From: Nitrospina sp.
GTDB lineage: Bacteria; Nitrospinota; Nitrospinia; Nitrospinales; VA-1
NCBI GenBank assembly: GCA_018702695.1
Contig: JABIYR010000051.1
Location: forward strand, 1-38,880
Reading direction: 5' to 3'
Length of the DNA stretch: 38,880 bases
Shown: piece by piece, positions 9,401 through 18,289 of the stretch
How positions within the stretch are numbered: position 1 is the first letter of the stretch
Layout of the letters: every line of letters begins with the position of its first letter
Notes under the pieces: model-generated
Told to the model about the DNA's origin: nothing
What the model saw: only the letters and a program-made list of their open reading frames with translations
Database searches by the model: none
Program-made: the position numbers and the translations under genes

Positions 9401-10836
9401 TAGACAATTTTTTCTTTAATGAGTTTGTTTACCATGCCAGGATTGGCTTTGCCTTTGCTTAATTTCATGACTTGCCCTACCAGAAATCCGAGAACTTTTT
9501 CTTTTCCACCCTTGAGTTCTTCAACCTGACTGGGATTGGCCTGAAGCACTTCTTCAACAATTTTTTCGATGGCAGAACTGTCTGTGATTTGTTTCAGCCC
9601 TTTTTTCTCAACGATACTGGTGGCAGAGTTTTGCGTTTGATACATTTCTTCAAACACTCCTTTAGCAATATTGCCGCTTATGGTTCCCGACTCTATCAGC
9701 TTCAATAGCTCGATCAATGCGGCAGGTGAAACCGGGCACTCAGTTATGTCTCGGCCTTCTTTTTTCAAGTCTCGCAAAAGATCACCCATCACCCAGTTGC
9801 TGATGGTTTTAGGATGAGGAAATAAAGCCGTGCATTCCTCAAAATAATTGGCCAGAGCTTTTGATGAAGTTAAAACCCCAGTATCATACTCCGGTATGCC
9901 ATAACTGCTGGAGAAACGTTCCCTTTTCTGCTCTGGAAGTTCAGGAATGGTTTTACGAATTTTTTCCACCCATGCTGAATCGACTAGGATGGGAACCAAG
10001 TCTGGGTCGGGGAAATAACGGTAATCGTGCGCCTCTTCTTTGCTTCGCATGGGAAAGGTCTCACCCCGGTCTGAATCGTAAAGGCGGGTTTCTTGTTTGA
10101 CTGTATCGCCTTGTTCTAATACCTTGGTTTGTCGAGCGACTTCAAACTCAATGGCTTTTTGCACAAATTTGAAGGAATTAAGATTCTTCAATTCGGTTCG
10201 AGTACCAAGTTCTTTTTGTCCAACGGGACGAATGGAAACGTTTGCATCGCAGCGGAAGCTCCCTTCCTCCATATTGCAATCGCTGACCTCTGCGTATTCG
10301 AGGATAGATTTTAGTTCCGCCAGATAGGCTCGGGCTTCTTCCGAAGAGCGCATATCGGGTTCGCTGACCACCTCGCAGAGCGGAACACCCGTGCGGTTAA
10401 AGTCTACATAACTCTTGCCGGGGCTCCCTAGGTTTTCTCCGTGAATCAATTTCCCTGCATCTTCTTCCATATGAATTCGGGTTAAGCCGATTGTCTTTTT
10501 AACGCCATCAATTTGAATGTTGATGTGCCCCTTTGTTCCCAAAGGCAGTTCCATTTGAGATATCTGGTAACCCTTGGGCAAATCAGGGTAAAAATAATTT
10601 TTTCTGGCAAACCGATTCATAGGCTCAATTGTGCAATGGGTTGCCAAACAGGCTTTCATCGACGACTCAAGGAAGCGTTTATTTAATACTGGAAGCACAC
10701 CGGGCATGCCGAGACAAACGGGGCAAGTGTTTTCATTTGGAGGCGAGCCAAACGCAGTGGAGCAAGAGCAGAATATTTTTGTTTTAGTATCTATTTGGAC
10801 ATGAACTTCCAGCCCGATGACAGTCTCGTACTTCAT
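9400..10836 (-). CDS. gatB: aspartyl/glutamyl-tRNA(Asn/Gln) amidotransferase subunit B
   Basis: 478 residues, the full family length. Landmarks are [58 protein letters not shown] and [13 protein letters not shown], plus the C-terminal helical and YqeY-like tail ending [16 protein letters not shown]. GatB binds tRNA and kinase-activates mischarged Glu-tRNA(Gln) or Asp-tRNA(Asn) in the GatCAB complex. gatA and gatC are not in the window. It is the first gene of the minus-strand run, and the DUF1566 gene is coupled to its stop codon. Confidence 0.98.
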   Translation of the reverse strand: MKYETVIGLEVHVQIDTKTKIFCSCSTAFGSPPNENTCPVCLGMPGVLPVLNKRFLESSMKACLATHCTIEPMNRFARKNYFYPDLPKGYQISQMELPLGTKGHINIQIDGVKKTIGLTRIHMEEDAGKLIHGENLGSPGKSYVDFNRTGVPLCEVVSEPDMRSSEEARAYLAELKSILEYAEVSDCNMEEGSFRCDANVSIRPVGQKELGTRTELKNLNSFKFVQKAIEFEVARQTKVLEQGDTVKQETRLYDSDRGETFPMRSKEEAHDYRYFPDPDLVPILVDSAWVEKIRKTIPELPEQKRERFSSSYGIPEYDTGVLTSSKALANYFEECTALFPHPKTISNWVMGDLLRDLKKEGRDITECPVSPAALIELLKLIESGTISGNIAKGVFEEMYQTQNSATSIVEKKGLKQITDSSAIEKIVEEVLQANPSQVEELKGGKEKVLGFLVGQVMKLSKGKANPGMVNKLIKEKIV

Positions 10837-10939
10837 AGGTGAATCCTTAATCTTGTTGTCTGGTAAGGACGGTGTTTTGTGAGGTTTTTCAATTGGTCTT
10901 GATTTTAATCATCCCAAGGGGCCCCGTCAAGCCCTGACA

Positions 10940-11680
10940 TCATTGGGCTGTGTAACCGCCATCGACAGGAAGCGTTGCGCCAGTGATAAATGAGGACTCA
11001 TCGCTTGCTAGAAAGAGACAGGCATTTGCCACATCCTCTACTTTTCCGAACCGACCAATGGGGTATCCCTTGCTCCATTCTTGCATCAAGGCCTCATCTT
11101 TCATTAGGTCTACTGTCATATCTGTGGCAATCAGACCGGGGCAAATGGAGTTAGATCGAATCCCGTGATTGCCATACTCCACCGCCACGGACCTACTAAA
11201 TTGGTTTAGAGCGCCTTTGGAGACATTATACGCCGCCACTTGCGGTACAGCGATGAGACCTAAGATGGAACTGATATTGACAATGTTTCCATATTTTTGT
11301 TCCATCATTATAGGGAGGATTCTACGGGTTAGCTGAAAAACTGCTTTCATATTGATGTTCATCATTTCATCGTATTGCTCGTCAGAAATTTCATGCAAAG
11401 GGGCACCTTTGAACAGGCCAGCATTGTTGACCAAGATGTCAATGCGGTGAAACTTGCTCCGGGTTTCTGTCACAAGCCGGTCGAGATCCTGACTTTGGGT
11501 CATGTCTCCCTGTACGACCAGTGCTTGCGAGCCTAACTCTTTGGCGGTTTCTTCTAGGTTCTCTTTCCTTCGACCCATCAAAACCACATTTGCACCTTCT
11601 TTGCAAAAAGCTTTGGCACAGGCTTGGCCTATTCCTGATCCAGCACCGGTGATGATAGCTGTTTTGTTGGCGAGTCGCAT
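10940..11680 (-). CDS. short-chain dehydrogenase/reductase, FabG-like
   Basis: 246 residues from ATG 11680. The listed ORF begins at 11761, but its first 27 residues are not SDR-like, and GGAA lies a suitable distance before ATG 11680. Motifs are the cofactor loop TGAGSGIG (residues 11-18), NNAG, the catalytic Ser in NISSILG, YNVSK (Tyr and Lys) and SICPGLIATDM. This is a classical SDR; the ARG in MGRRKENL after strand 2 suggests NADP(H) preference. The substrate could be 3-oxoacyl or another ketone/alcohol; no biosynthetic neighbours narrow it. Confidence 0.92.
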   Translation of the reverse strand: MRLANKTAIITGAGSGIGQACAKAFCKEGANVVLMGRRKENLEETAKELGSQALVVQGDMTQSQDLDRLVTETRSKFHRIDILVNNAGLFKGAPLHEISDEQYDEMMNINMKAVFQLTRRILPIMMEQKYGNIVNISSILGLIAVPQVAAYNVSKGALNQFSRSVAVEYGNHGIRSNSICPGLIATDMTVDLMKDEALMQEWSKGYPIGRFGKVEDVANACLFLASDESSFITGATLPVDGGYTAQ

Positions 11681-11810
11681 TTGGGTTTCCAATTCTTTAA
11701 AAATGGTCCAAAAGATATGTATAATGAGCCTGATAATAATATTTTTAACATCATAATCCAAGTCTTGCCGTCTTTGCTAGTTGAATCAAGGCTATCTGTA
11801 GGAATCAAAT

Positions 11811-12056
11811 ATGAAGTATGTTTATTATGGTTTTGGGGCTTTTATTGGGTTTATCTGTGGCATGGGTATCAACCTGATTTTTTATTGGCTCGACCAATCT
11901 GGAGTAAAATTTGCCAATTACCTGATCACTAACTTTGGTTTTATAGGGAAATATATTCTCGAATTGATCAATGCCCTGCCTATAATTGGTGCGGCTTTAG
12001 GAATTATTTTGATAAACCTGCTTTTTAATCGCGATATGAAAGAGGGAGATCGTTGA
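11811..12056 (+). CDS. small two-helix membrane protein, unknown
   Basis: 81 residues with two hydrophobic segments: YYGFGAFIGFICGMGINLIFYWL (about 4-26) and LINALPIIGAALGIILINLLF (about 50-72). The C-terminus is charged (NRDMKEGDR). I recognise no family. It is divergent from the SDR gene and lies 114 bases before the 68-aa gene. The start ATG 11811 is the only convincing one; its upstream region lacks a strong ribosome-binding site. Confidence 0.6.
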   Translation: MKYVYYGFGAFIGFICGMGINLIFYWLDQSGVKFANYLITNFGFIGKYILELINALPIIGAALGIILINLLFNRDMKEGDR

Positions 12057-12170
12057 AAAACAGGGCCTTTATTGTTTGTTTAGGTTCTAGTGTGAAAATT
12101 TATTAGCACTTCAACGACCCATAATTAATGATAGAATGATCACTAAATTAATTTTTGCCCAGGACCGAAA

Positions 12171-12377
12171 ATGAGTAAAAAATTTAATGAAAATATTCTA
12201 AAAGCCTTGGATGGTGCCCATGAGGCTGTGAAAATATGCAAACAGGCGATGATGGATGCCAACGATGAGAGTTGCAGAGCCATGTATTCGGCAATTCAAA
12301 AGGATTGTGAAAAGCATGTTGAAATGTTGAAAGGAGAAATTGAGCTTCATAAGGTGCAAAAAAAATGGGATGACTGA
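12171..12377 (+). CDS. 68-residue soluble helical protein coupled to a two-component system
   Basis: 68 residues, highly charged and probably all helical (NILKALDGAHEAVKICKQAMMDANDESCRAMYSAIQKDCEKHVEMLKGEIELHK). It has three cysteines at CKQ, CRA and CEK spaced along the predicted helices. I recognise no family. The stop codon is immediately followed by the ATG of the response regulator (TGAATG), so it is the first gene of that operon. It could be a signal input, inhibitor or chaperone of the system; that is inference from position. Confidence 0.65.
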   Translation: MSKKFNENILKALDGAHEAVKICKQAMMDANDESCRAMYSAIQKDCEKHVEMLKGEIELHKVQKKWDD

Positions 12378-13046
12378 ATGCGTATCTTGATAGTAGAAGA
12401 TGAAAAAAAAGTTTCTGGCTTCATTAAAAAAGGCCTTGAAGAGGAGACCTATGCGGTAGACGTTGCCATTGATGGGGAAGAAGGGCTTCTTTTTGGTGAG
12501 CAGAATCAGTATGATTTGATCATTCTCGACCTCATGCTTCCGAAAGTTGATGGCTTGGAAGTTTTATCTACATTGAGAGCCAGAAAGATCGAAACGCCCA
12601 TTCTCCTCCTGACAGCCAAAGATTCCATCGAAGATAAAGTGACGGGTTTGAATCAAGGAGCCGATGATTACCTGACCAAACCTTTTGCCTTTTCAGAACT
12701 GTTAGCCCGGATTCGTGTTCTACTTCGACGCGGGAAGACTGAAACCCGAACGACATTGGAAATCTCCGACTTGACGTTAGACTTGGTGAGCCACAAAGTA
12801 AAACGTGAAAACGAAGAAATTGAACTCACCGGAAAAGAATACAGCCTGCTCGAATATTTTATGCGCAATCAAGGCAAGGTACTGACGCGAACAATGATCG
12901 CTGAGCATGTTTGGGATTATAATTTTGACACCTTTACCAATGTGATTGATGTTTACGTCAATCATTTGAGAAAGAAAATTGATAAAAACTATTCCCAAAA
13001 GCTTTTGCACACCCTCCGAGGCGTTGGATATATCATGAAAGAATAG
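12378..13046 (+). CDS. OmpR/PhoB-family response regulator
   Basis: 222 residues. The receiver domain has the acidic pair in VEDEKKV, the phospho-acceptor Asp51 in LIILDLMLPKVDG, the Thr in LLLTAKDS and Lys in YLTKPFAFSEL. The C-terminal winged-helix effector domain is recognised by LTGKEYSLLEYFMRNQGKVLTR and TNVIDVYVNHLRKKID...LHTLRGVGYIM. It acts as a DNA-binding transcription factor under control of the kinase that starts 2 bases downstream. Of the E. coli paralogues the layout is closest to the CusR/PcoR type, but targets are not visible. Confidence 0.96.
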   Translation: MRILIVEDEKKVSGFIKKGLEEETYAVDVAIDGEEGLLFGEQNQYDLIILDLMLPKVDGLEVLSTLRARKIETPILLLTAKDSIEDKVTGLNQGADDYLTKPFAFSELLARIRVLLRRGKTETRTTLEISDLTLDLVSHKVKRENEEIELTGKEYSLLEYFMRNQGKVLTRTMIAEHVWDYNFDTFTNVIDVYVNHLRKKIDKNYSQKLLHTLRGVGYIMKE

Positions 13047-13048
13047 TC

Positions 13049-14488
13049 ATGGCTTTCAAATCTATTCGATCTCGTTTGACAGCTTGGTATGTCACTTTAC
13101 TGGCTATCATCCTCATTTTATTTAGTATTGTTCTTAATTATTTCCTTTCCAATCGTTTGCACGAAAGTGTCGATAACTCGTTGACGGTCTCAGCCACGGT
13201 GGTGGCTACCTCAGCGGTGATGAAATCTAACCGCTCGCCTTTACCGGGTCTAGGTCAATTTTTCGAACAATTCATGGGGGCGGGCACGCTCAATAAGTTT
13301 TATCGCATCTATGATGGCTCCGGCAATGTGGGGTCACGGTCTAAAAATATTGATGCCTCTAAGTTTCCCCTATCTCAGACGGCTTACGCCGATGCCCTCA
13401 TAGGTATCAACTCCTACGAAACATTTATGGTAGATGGCAAACACCCCATTCGGGTGATCACCATGCCCATTCTGAAAAATAATAAACTGGTTAACTTAGT
13501 ACAAGTGGGGACTTCGCTGGAATCGGTGCGAGAAACAATGAAGAATCTGAGAATATTCCTGTTCACCGCTGTTCCTTCGGTGCTGGTTCTGGCAGCACTG
13601 TTCGCAAGGTTCATGGCTCGACGGGCTTTGAAGCCGATCTCAAAAATTATTCAAACCGCTCGAGATATCGGGCAAGGGCAGGAGTTGAGCCAACGCATTC
13701 CTGTATTTAAAGTTCAGGATGAACTGGGGCAACTGGCCCTCACCTTCAATGAAATGATGAACCGACTGGAAAACTCTTTCGCTCAAATGCGTCAATTCTG
13801 TAGTGACGCTTCGCATGAATTGCGGACCCCTTTGACCATTCTGAAAGGACAGAACGAGTTGGCGCTGAGTAAAACGCGAGATCCGAAAGAGTATCAAGAT
13901 GTCGTCATCAGCAACTTGGAAGAGATCAATTATATGTCCAAAGTGCTGGAAGATTTATTCGTTCTCTCACGATCAGATGAAAACCAGATTCACCTCAATT
14001 GCAGACCGATAGACCTGAGAGATGTAGTGGAAGAAGTGTGCCGACATGCAGAGATTTTAGCGGGTGATAAAGATATCGGCATCATCATTGCTTTTCTAGA
14101 GTCGGTGAACATCAATGGCGATGAAGTGCGGCTGAGGCAAATGATCTGGAATATTTTGCATAATGGAATTAAATATACGCAACCCAAAGGAGAGTTGAAA
14201 GTTTCATTGCAAGCACAAGCAGAGTTTGCCTTGTTGACCATACAGGATACAGGCATCGGCATCCCAGAAAAAGATTTGCCATTAATTTTTGACCGATTTT
14301 ATCGAGTGGACAAGGCTCGTTCTAAAGATGAGGGGGGCAGTGGCTTGGGGCTGAGCATCTGCAAGCATATTGCCGAAGCGCATAAAGGGAATATCGAAGT
14401 CGAGAGCAAACCCGGAGGGGGGACTCGTTTTAAAATACGCATCCCGATCGCAACACCTGCGAAGAATGAACCCAAGCTCTTGACCTAG
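13049..14488 (+). CDS. membrane sensor histidine kinase (HAMP-HisKA-HATPase)
   Basis: 479 residues. TM1 is about 13-35 (WYVTLLAIILILFSIVLNYFLS), the periplasmic sensor loop about 36-170, TM2 about 172-192 (FTAVPSVLVLAALFARFM), then HAMP (ARRALKPISKIIQTA). The phosphorylated His is near 256 in SDASHELRTPLTILKGQ. The ATPase domain has the N box MIWNILHNGIKYT, the G1 box DTGIGIPEKD, the F box FDRFYRVDKARS and the G2 box GSGLGLSICKHI. It is the cognate kinase of the preceding regulator. The periplasmic loop is about 135 residues and contains no obvious metal-binding motif, so the signal is unknown. Confidence 0.96.
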   Translation: MAFKSIRSRLTAWYVTLLAIILILFSIVLNYFLSNRLHESVDNSLTVSATVVATSAVMKSNRSPLPGLGQFFEQFMGAGTLNKFYRIYDGSGNVGSRSKNIDASKFPLSQTAYADALIGINSYETFMVDGKHPIRVITMPILKNNKLVNLVQVGTSLESVRETMKNLRIFLFTAVPSVLVLAALFARFMARRALKPISKIIQTARDIGQGQELSQRIPVFKVQDELGQLALTFNEMMNRLENSFAQMRQFCSDASHELRTPLTILKGQNELALSKTRDPKEYQDVVISNLEEINYMSKVLEDLFVLSRSDENQIHLNCRPIDLRDVVEEVCRHAEILAGDKDIGIIIAFLESVNINGDEVRLRQMIWNILHNGIKYTQPKGELKVSLQAQAEFALLTIQDTGIGIPEKDLPLIFDRFYRVDKARSKDEGGSGLGLSICKHIAEAHKGNIEVESKPGGGTRFKIRIPIATPAKNEPKLLT

Positions 14489-14520
14489 GTTTCCCTTTTC
14501 CCTGCCAAATAAAGTCGAGG

Positions 14521-16032
14521 TCAGTGAATCTGGATGATGACGTTTTTGATTTGTGTGTAACTTTCCAAAGCGTGAATGCCCATATCTCTGCCGAATCCGC
14601 TTTGTTTGTAGCCACCGAAAGGTGCGGCGGCATCAAAAATATTATGGCAGTTCACCCACACCGTGCCAGCCTTAAGACCCTTTGCTACTTTGTGTGCCTT
14701 GTTGATGTCTTGCGTCCATACACTGGCGGCCAAACCATAAACCGTATCGTTACCTTGGGCAATGACTGAGTCGAGGTCTTCAAAGGGGGCGGCTACGAGA
14801 ACCGGGCCGAAGATTTCTTCCGCCACGATTTTCATGTCGGGGTTCACATTGTCAAAAACGGTTGGCTCGACATAACACCCCGACTGCATGGGTCCACCCG
14901 GAATATTTCCTCCGGTGCAGGTTTTAGCCCCTTGCTCTTTTCCAGAGCGAATATAACTCATGACTCTCTCTTGTTGCTCTCTAGAAATCAGAGGCCCCAT
15001 TTCGGTATCGAGACACATGCCGGGCCCGACTTTAATATTTTTTGCCAATTCGGAAACCCGTCCGACCAGATCTTCATAAATATTTTTGTGTACTAGCAGT
15101 CGAGAGCCGGCGGCACAACATTGCCCATGATTAAAGAAGATCGCTCCCGCTACGCCTTGCGCGGCAAGTTCTAGGTCGGCATCGGCGAACACGATGCTGG
15201 GCGACTTGCCTCCCAGCTCTAACGAAACTCGTTTTAAATTACCAGAAGAAGATTTGATGATTTCATGCCCCACTTCGGTGCTACCCGTGAAGGCAACTTT
15301 GTCAACGCCTGTATGACGGGCAAGTGCTTCGCCAGCATCACCGAAGCCAGTGACGATGTTGACCACTCCATCGGGAAAACCCGCCTCGGCGAACAGGTCA
15401 GCGAGGTATAAGACTGATAAGGGAGTTTGCTCTGCGGGCTTCAAGACCACACAGTTGCCAGCCGCTAATGCCACACCCAGTTTCCAGGTAGCCATGAGCA
15501 GAGGGAAGTTCCAAGGAACAATTTGGCCGACTACCCCGACGGGTTCTCGCAATGTGAAATCGAGAAATTCTGTGTTCGGTGCATAGGGAACACTTATATC
15601 CAGGGTCTCGCCGTGAATTTTGGTTGTCATCCCGGCGTAATAGCGGAAGTGATCTACAACGAGAGGAATATCGGCGGCGCGGGCGATGGCAATCGGCTTG
15701 CCATTATCCAGCGTTTCGAGTTGCGCAAACTCTTCTGCGCGTTGTTCTATGAGGTCTGCCAGTTTCCAAATGATTTTGCCTCTCTCTGAAACGGTTATTT
15801 TTCGCCACGGCCCGTTTTCGAAAGCATTTCGTGCCGCTTTGACAGCAAGGTTGATGTCTTCCTTTTCGCCTTTGGGGACACGAGTCAAAACCTTGTTGTC
15901 AGAAGGGTCTAAAACCTCAAGAGTCTCTCCGCTGGCGGAGTCGACTCGCTTTCCTCCGATCAATAATTTTTGTGGTGCGGCGAGAAATTTTTTTATGGCT
16001 GAAACCGGTTCCGGTACGGTGACAATTGTCAT
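14521..16032 (-). CDS. NAD(P)-dependent aldehyde dehydrogenase
   Basis: 503 residues from ATG 16032, which is preceded by GGAG at good spacing; the listed ORF uses an upstream TTG. Landmarks are VGQIVPWNFPLLM, LKPAEQTPLS, GFGDAGEALARH, AFTGSTEVG, the catalytic Glu in SLELGGKSPSIVFADADL, the nucleophile Cys in FFNHGQCCAAGSRL, and EEIFGPVL. The sequence most resembles ALDH1/ALDH2-type enzymes that oxidise aldehydes to acids, here cytosolic. It is a single-gene unit converging with the histidine kinase gene. The physiological aldehyde is not indicated. Confidence 0.95.
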   Translation of the reverse strand: MTIVTVPEPVSAIKKFLAAPQKLLIGGKRVDSASGETLEVLDPSDNKVLTRVPKGEKEDINLAVKAARNAFENGPWRKITVSERGKIIWKLADLIEQRAEEFAQLETLDNGKPIAIARAADIPLVVDHFRYYAGMTTKIHGETLDISVPYAPNTEFLDFTLREPVGVVGQIVPWNFPLLMATWKLGVALAAGNCVVLKPAEQTPLSVLYLADLFAEAGFPDGVVNIVTGFGDAGEALARHTGVDKVAFTGSTEVGHEIIKSSSGNLKRVSLELGGKSPSIVFADADLELAAQGVAGAIFFNHGQCCAAGSRLLVHKNIYEDLVGRVSELAKNIKVGPGMCLDTEMGPLISREQQERVMSYIRSGKEQGAKTCTGGNIPGGPMQSGCYVEPTVFDNVNPDMKIVAEEIFGPVLVAAPFEDLDSVIAQGNDTVYGLAASVWTQDINKAHKVAKGLKAGTVWVNCHNIFDAAAPFGGYKQSGFGRDMGIHALESYTQIKNVIIQIH

Positions 16033-16200
16033 GACTATCTCCAATAAGACTAGGGCGCAAAAGGCAATTTGCTTGCGAACAATAATGATGCCGACATTAT
16101 TATATTGATTGGTAACGAAATAAAGTTTTTTTTGATCGGTGAATAAGGACTCTCGGAAGATCTATGTGGAGTGCGTTAGAGTAGGGTGAGAAAGAGGGGG

Positions 16201-16641
16201 TTATTGTATCCAGACAAGAGGGCGATAGATCCAGGCTTTGTCCCTTGCGGCATCCTCGACCTGAACCCAGTTGTTTTCAATTTTAAGGACTTTCATTGAG
16301 AAGTACTTGTCTACCGGGGCCCATTTTACGATCGGGAAGCTCGTGCCAGGGCCTTCTCGAAGGTTTGTTTTGTTGTTTTTAATCACCGCACATTTGTATT
16401 TTTGCGTGGTGAGCGGTGCATGAATCCAATAGCTGTCGCCATCAACATCTTGAACCTGATTCCAATTGCCTTTGCTGGCCAACATTTTAAAAGGCATGTA
16501 TTGAAATACCTGCCAGAGTTTTTCGTATTTGGTACCCGGCCCCGTTCTTAAATTGGCTTTTTCATTTTTTATGCAAAGGGCCGTTGCAGAGGTGCTGAAA
16601 AAGAGAGTCAATATGCTTAGCGAAACAAGAATTTTGATCAT
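16201..16641 (-). CDS. exported double SH3b (bacterial SH3-like) protein
   Basis: 146 residues. Signal peptide IKILVSLSILTLFFSTSATA. Two bacterial SH3 repeats follow, each opening with the typical motif: KANLRTGPGTKYEKLWQVF...WNQVQDVDGDSYWIH and TNLREGPGTSFPIVKWAP...WVQVEDAARDKAWIY. Two cysteines in equivalent positions (CIKNEKANLR, CAVIKNNKTNLR) suggest a disulfide between repeats. Such proteins commonly bind peptidoglycan or other envelope ligands. It is 50 bases downstream of the J-protein gene and probably ends that operon. Confidence 0.88.
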   Translation of the reverse strand: MIKILVSLSILTLFFSTSATALCIKNEKANLRTGPGTKYEKLWQVFQYMPFKMLASKGNWNQVQDVDGDSYWIHAPLTTQKYKCAVIKNNKTNLREGPGTSFPIVKWAPVDKYFSMKVLKIENNWVQVEDAARDKAWIYRPLVWIQ

Positions 16642-16691
16642 GGCTGTTTATTAAAGGTTATGGATGATTCGATTCCGGAAATGAGTGGGCC

Positions 16692-17426
16692 TTATTTTCT
16701 GCCATACTCCAACAAGAACAAGGTTAAGGAAATGGCCGCGTAAATCATGGCTGTCTGGAGAAAAAAACGGGCCAGAGTAACAGATTGAACCGCTTCGCCG
16801 TTAACCCTGTAGGAAAAGGTAAAAAACTTCTTTTCTATTTGATCTTCTTTTTTTAGCATATCAAATAACTGGAGCTTGATCCGCTTTTTCTTTTCTTTCC
16901 CCTTTGCGGTTTTAATGATCACTTGGTAAGAAATGTTTTGAAACAAGTCGGAATCCATTGTTTTTCCCATTACCATTCCATTGACGGCTGAAAAAAACTT
17001 AAAAAACATCAAGGCTCCGAGGAGCGCAACGAACAATATTTTTCCATTGAGAAATGTTGAGCGCAGGGTTGCGTTGTGATCCGATTTGGCTTTGCGGCCC
17101 ATGAAGAAAGTGTGCAAGGTTGGGGTGAAAATGTCCCACTGAAAATAAGGATAGCCAGAATAATGCGGGCGGGTGTGCCAAGGGCCGCTTTGAGTTTGCC
17201 TTGGGTTTACTTGTTGGCTGGCATCGTGAACTCGCCTGCGATTTAGGTCGGATAATACCGAATAGGCCTCTGCAATTATCGCGAATCGCTCTTGATCGGC
17301 TGAACCGGGGTTTTGAACTCGGTCAGGATGATATTGTTTTGCCAGCTTGCGGTAGGCCGATTTGATTTCAGAATAACTTGCATTGTGGGTTACGCCGAGA
17401 CAGGCATAATAATCCGGTTTATTCAT
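16692..17426 (-). CDS. membrane-anchored J-domain protein
   Basis: 244 residues. The N-terminal J domain (about 3-68) has DYYACLGVTHNASYSEIKSAYRKLAKQYHPDRVQN, including the HPD tripeptide that stimulates DnaK ATPase. There is no Gly/Phe or zinc-finger region. The rest has a hydrophobic helix near 130-150 (ILFVALLGALMFFKFFSAVNGMVMG), a basic stretch TAKGKEKKKRIKL and a C-terminal helix TAMIYAAISLTLFLLEYG. It is a type III (class C) J protein recruiting DnaK to the membrane. Its ATG overlaps the dedA stop (ATGA), so it is translated with the upstream genes. Confidence 0.9.
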   Translation of the reverse strand: MNKPDYYACLGVTHNASYSEIKSAYRKLAKQYHPDRVQNPGSADQERFAIIAEAYSVLSDLNRRRVHDASQQVNPRQTQSGPWHTRPHYSGYPYFQWDIFTPTLHTFFMGRKAKSDHNATLRSTFLNGKILFVALLGALMFFKFFSAVNGMVMGKTMDSDLFQNISYQVIIKTAKGKEKKKRIKLQLFDMLKKEDQIEKKFFTFSYRVNGEAVQSVTLARFFLQTAMIYAAISLTLFLLEYGRK

Positions 17427-18004
17427 GAGGGCCCTGTTTTTGAAGGGGCGACTTTGCGGGTGATCCAGATGATAGCCAGAATAAATAACAGGGTTACAAG
17501 CAGGTTGGTGATTTTAAATGGATTTAAGGTATTGATAATGAAATTGCCCAACGACAGACTCAACAAGGTGTAAGCCAGCGAAAAAAGAATATTACCGGCG
17601 AATGAGTATTGGATGTATCGGCGGGTATCGTAGCGGATCATTCCGGCGAAGGGGGGGATGATTTTGGAAACCGCAAACATAAAACGACCGAGAATGACCA
17701 AGGTTGCGGGGTGGCTTTGAAAAGCACGGTGGGTCCAGTTGATGAGCTTTTCAAGTTTACGCACAAAGCCAAATTGCATCCAGTAGCCCAAGCCTGTTTT
17801 ATAGCCCAAGAAGTATAAGAATAAGTCGGCGATCCAACCTCCGGCAAACCCACAAAAGAAAACGCCGTATGGGTTCAATATATCCTGCGAAGCGGCGATG
17901 CCTCCAAAAACAAGAAACAGAGGGATGCCGTAATGATCAAAATATGTTCCGATTAAAATGATTCCGTAACCATAATCCTGAACCAGAGTCTCTGGGGAGG
18001 GCAT
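17423..18004 (-). CDS. DedA-family (SNARE-associated/VTT) membrane protein
   Basis: 193 residues with the DedA layout: YGYGIILIGTYFDHYGIPLFLVFGGIAA, then GFAGGWIADLFLYFLGYKTG and the re-entrant region LVILGRFMFAVSKIIPPFAGMIRYDTRRYIQYSFAGNILFSLAYTLLSLSLG. It has a final TM helix. DedA/VTT proteins include flippases for undecaprenyl phosphate and phospholipids. The conserved Arg in GRFMFAVSKIIPPFAG is retained; the acidic residue usually expected in the first re-entrant segment appears as DHYGIP. It overlaps both neighbours (TAATG with the zinc-ribbon gene, ATGA with the J-protein gene). Confidence 0.9.
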   Translation of the reverse strand: MPSPETLVQDYGYGIILIGTYFDHYGIPLFLVFGGIAASQDILNPYGVFFCGFAGGWIADLFLYFLGYKTGLGYWMQFGFVRKLEKLINWTHRAFQSHPATLVILGRFMFAVSKIIPPFAGMIRYDTRRYIQYSFAGNILFSLAYTLLSLSLGNFIINTLNPFKITNLLVTLLFILAIIWITRKVAPSKTGPS

Positions 18005-18279
18005 TATTCGCAGGAGTCACAGAGCATATTGGTGAGCGCATTCATACAACAACACCCGGCATAGGTTCCCGCGCCGGATACAGCACTCTGTTTGAAAGTT
18101 TCTTTCATGTCGGGACGTTGGCTGTATTGTTGTGGCGGTTGCTGAAATTGTTGGGGCGTTTCAGACCCCCCATATTGTTGTGGGGTTTGGATATTGGGGT
18201 CATTACTCAAACCTGTTCCACATTTGGTGCAGAAATTAGAACCCTCTCCATTTTCTGCGCCACAATTTCCACAAAACAT
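18004..18279 (-). CDS. zinc-ribbon protein with Gln/Pro-rich linker and Cys-rich tail
   Basis: 91 residues from ATG 18279, which has a strong AAGGAG at 5-base spacing; the listed longer ORF is not needed. The N-terminus is a zinc ribbon (MFCGNCGAENGEGSNFCTKCGTGL, CxxC...CxxC). A Gln/Pro-rich linker follows (QTPQQYGGSETPQQFQQPPQQYSQ). The tail, AGCCCMNALTNMLCDSCE, has three adjacent cysteines and a second CxxC. It is probably cytoplasmic and metal-binding. Position between the DUF5685 and dedA genes, with start/stop overlap, ties it to the operon. Confidence 0.85.
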   Translation of the reverse strand: MFCGNCGAENGEGSNFCTKCGTGLSNDPNIQTPQQYGGSETPQQFQQPPQQYSQRPDMKETFKQSAVSGAGTYAGCCCMNALTNMLCDSCE

Positions 18280-18289
18280 ATTCGCTCCT

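Noticed and set aside
10917-10924. GGGGCCCC palindrome after the SDR gene
   Set aside because: Short and without a T-tract; may be chance and does not form a clear terminator.
14480-14523. TGACCT...AGGTCA repeat between the kinase and aldehyde dehydrogenase genes as a bidirectional terminator
   Set aside because: The stem is short, the loop is over 30 bases, and there is no T-tract on either strand.
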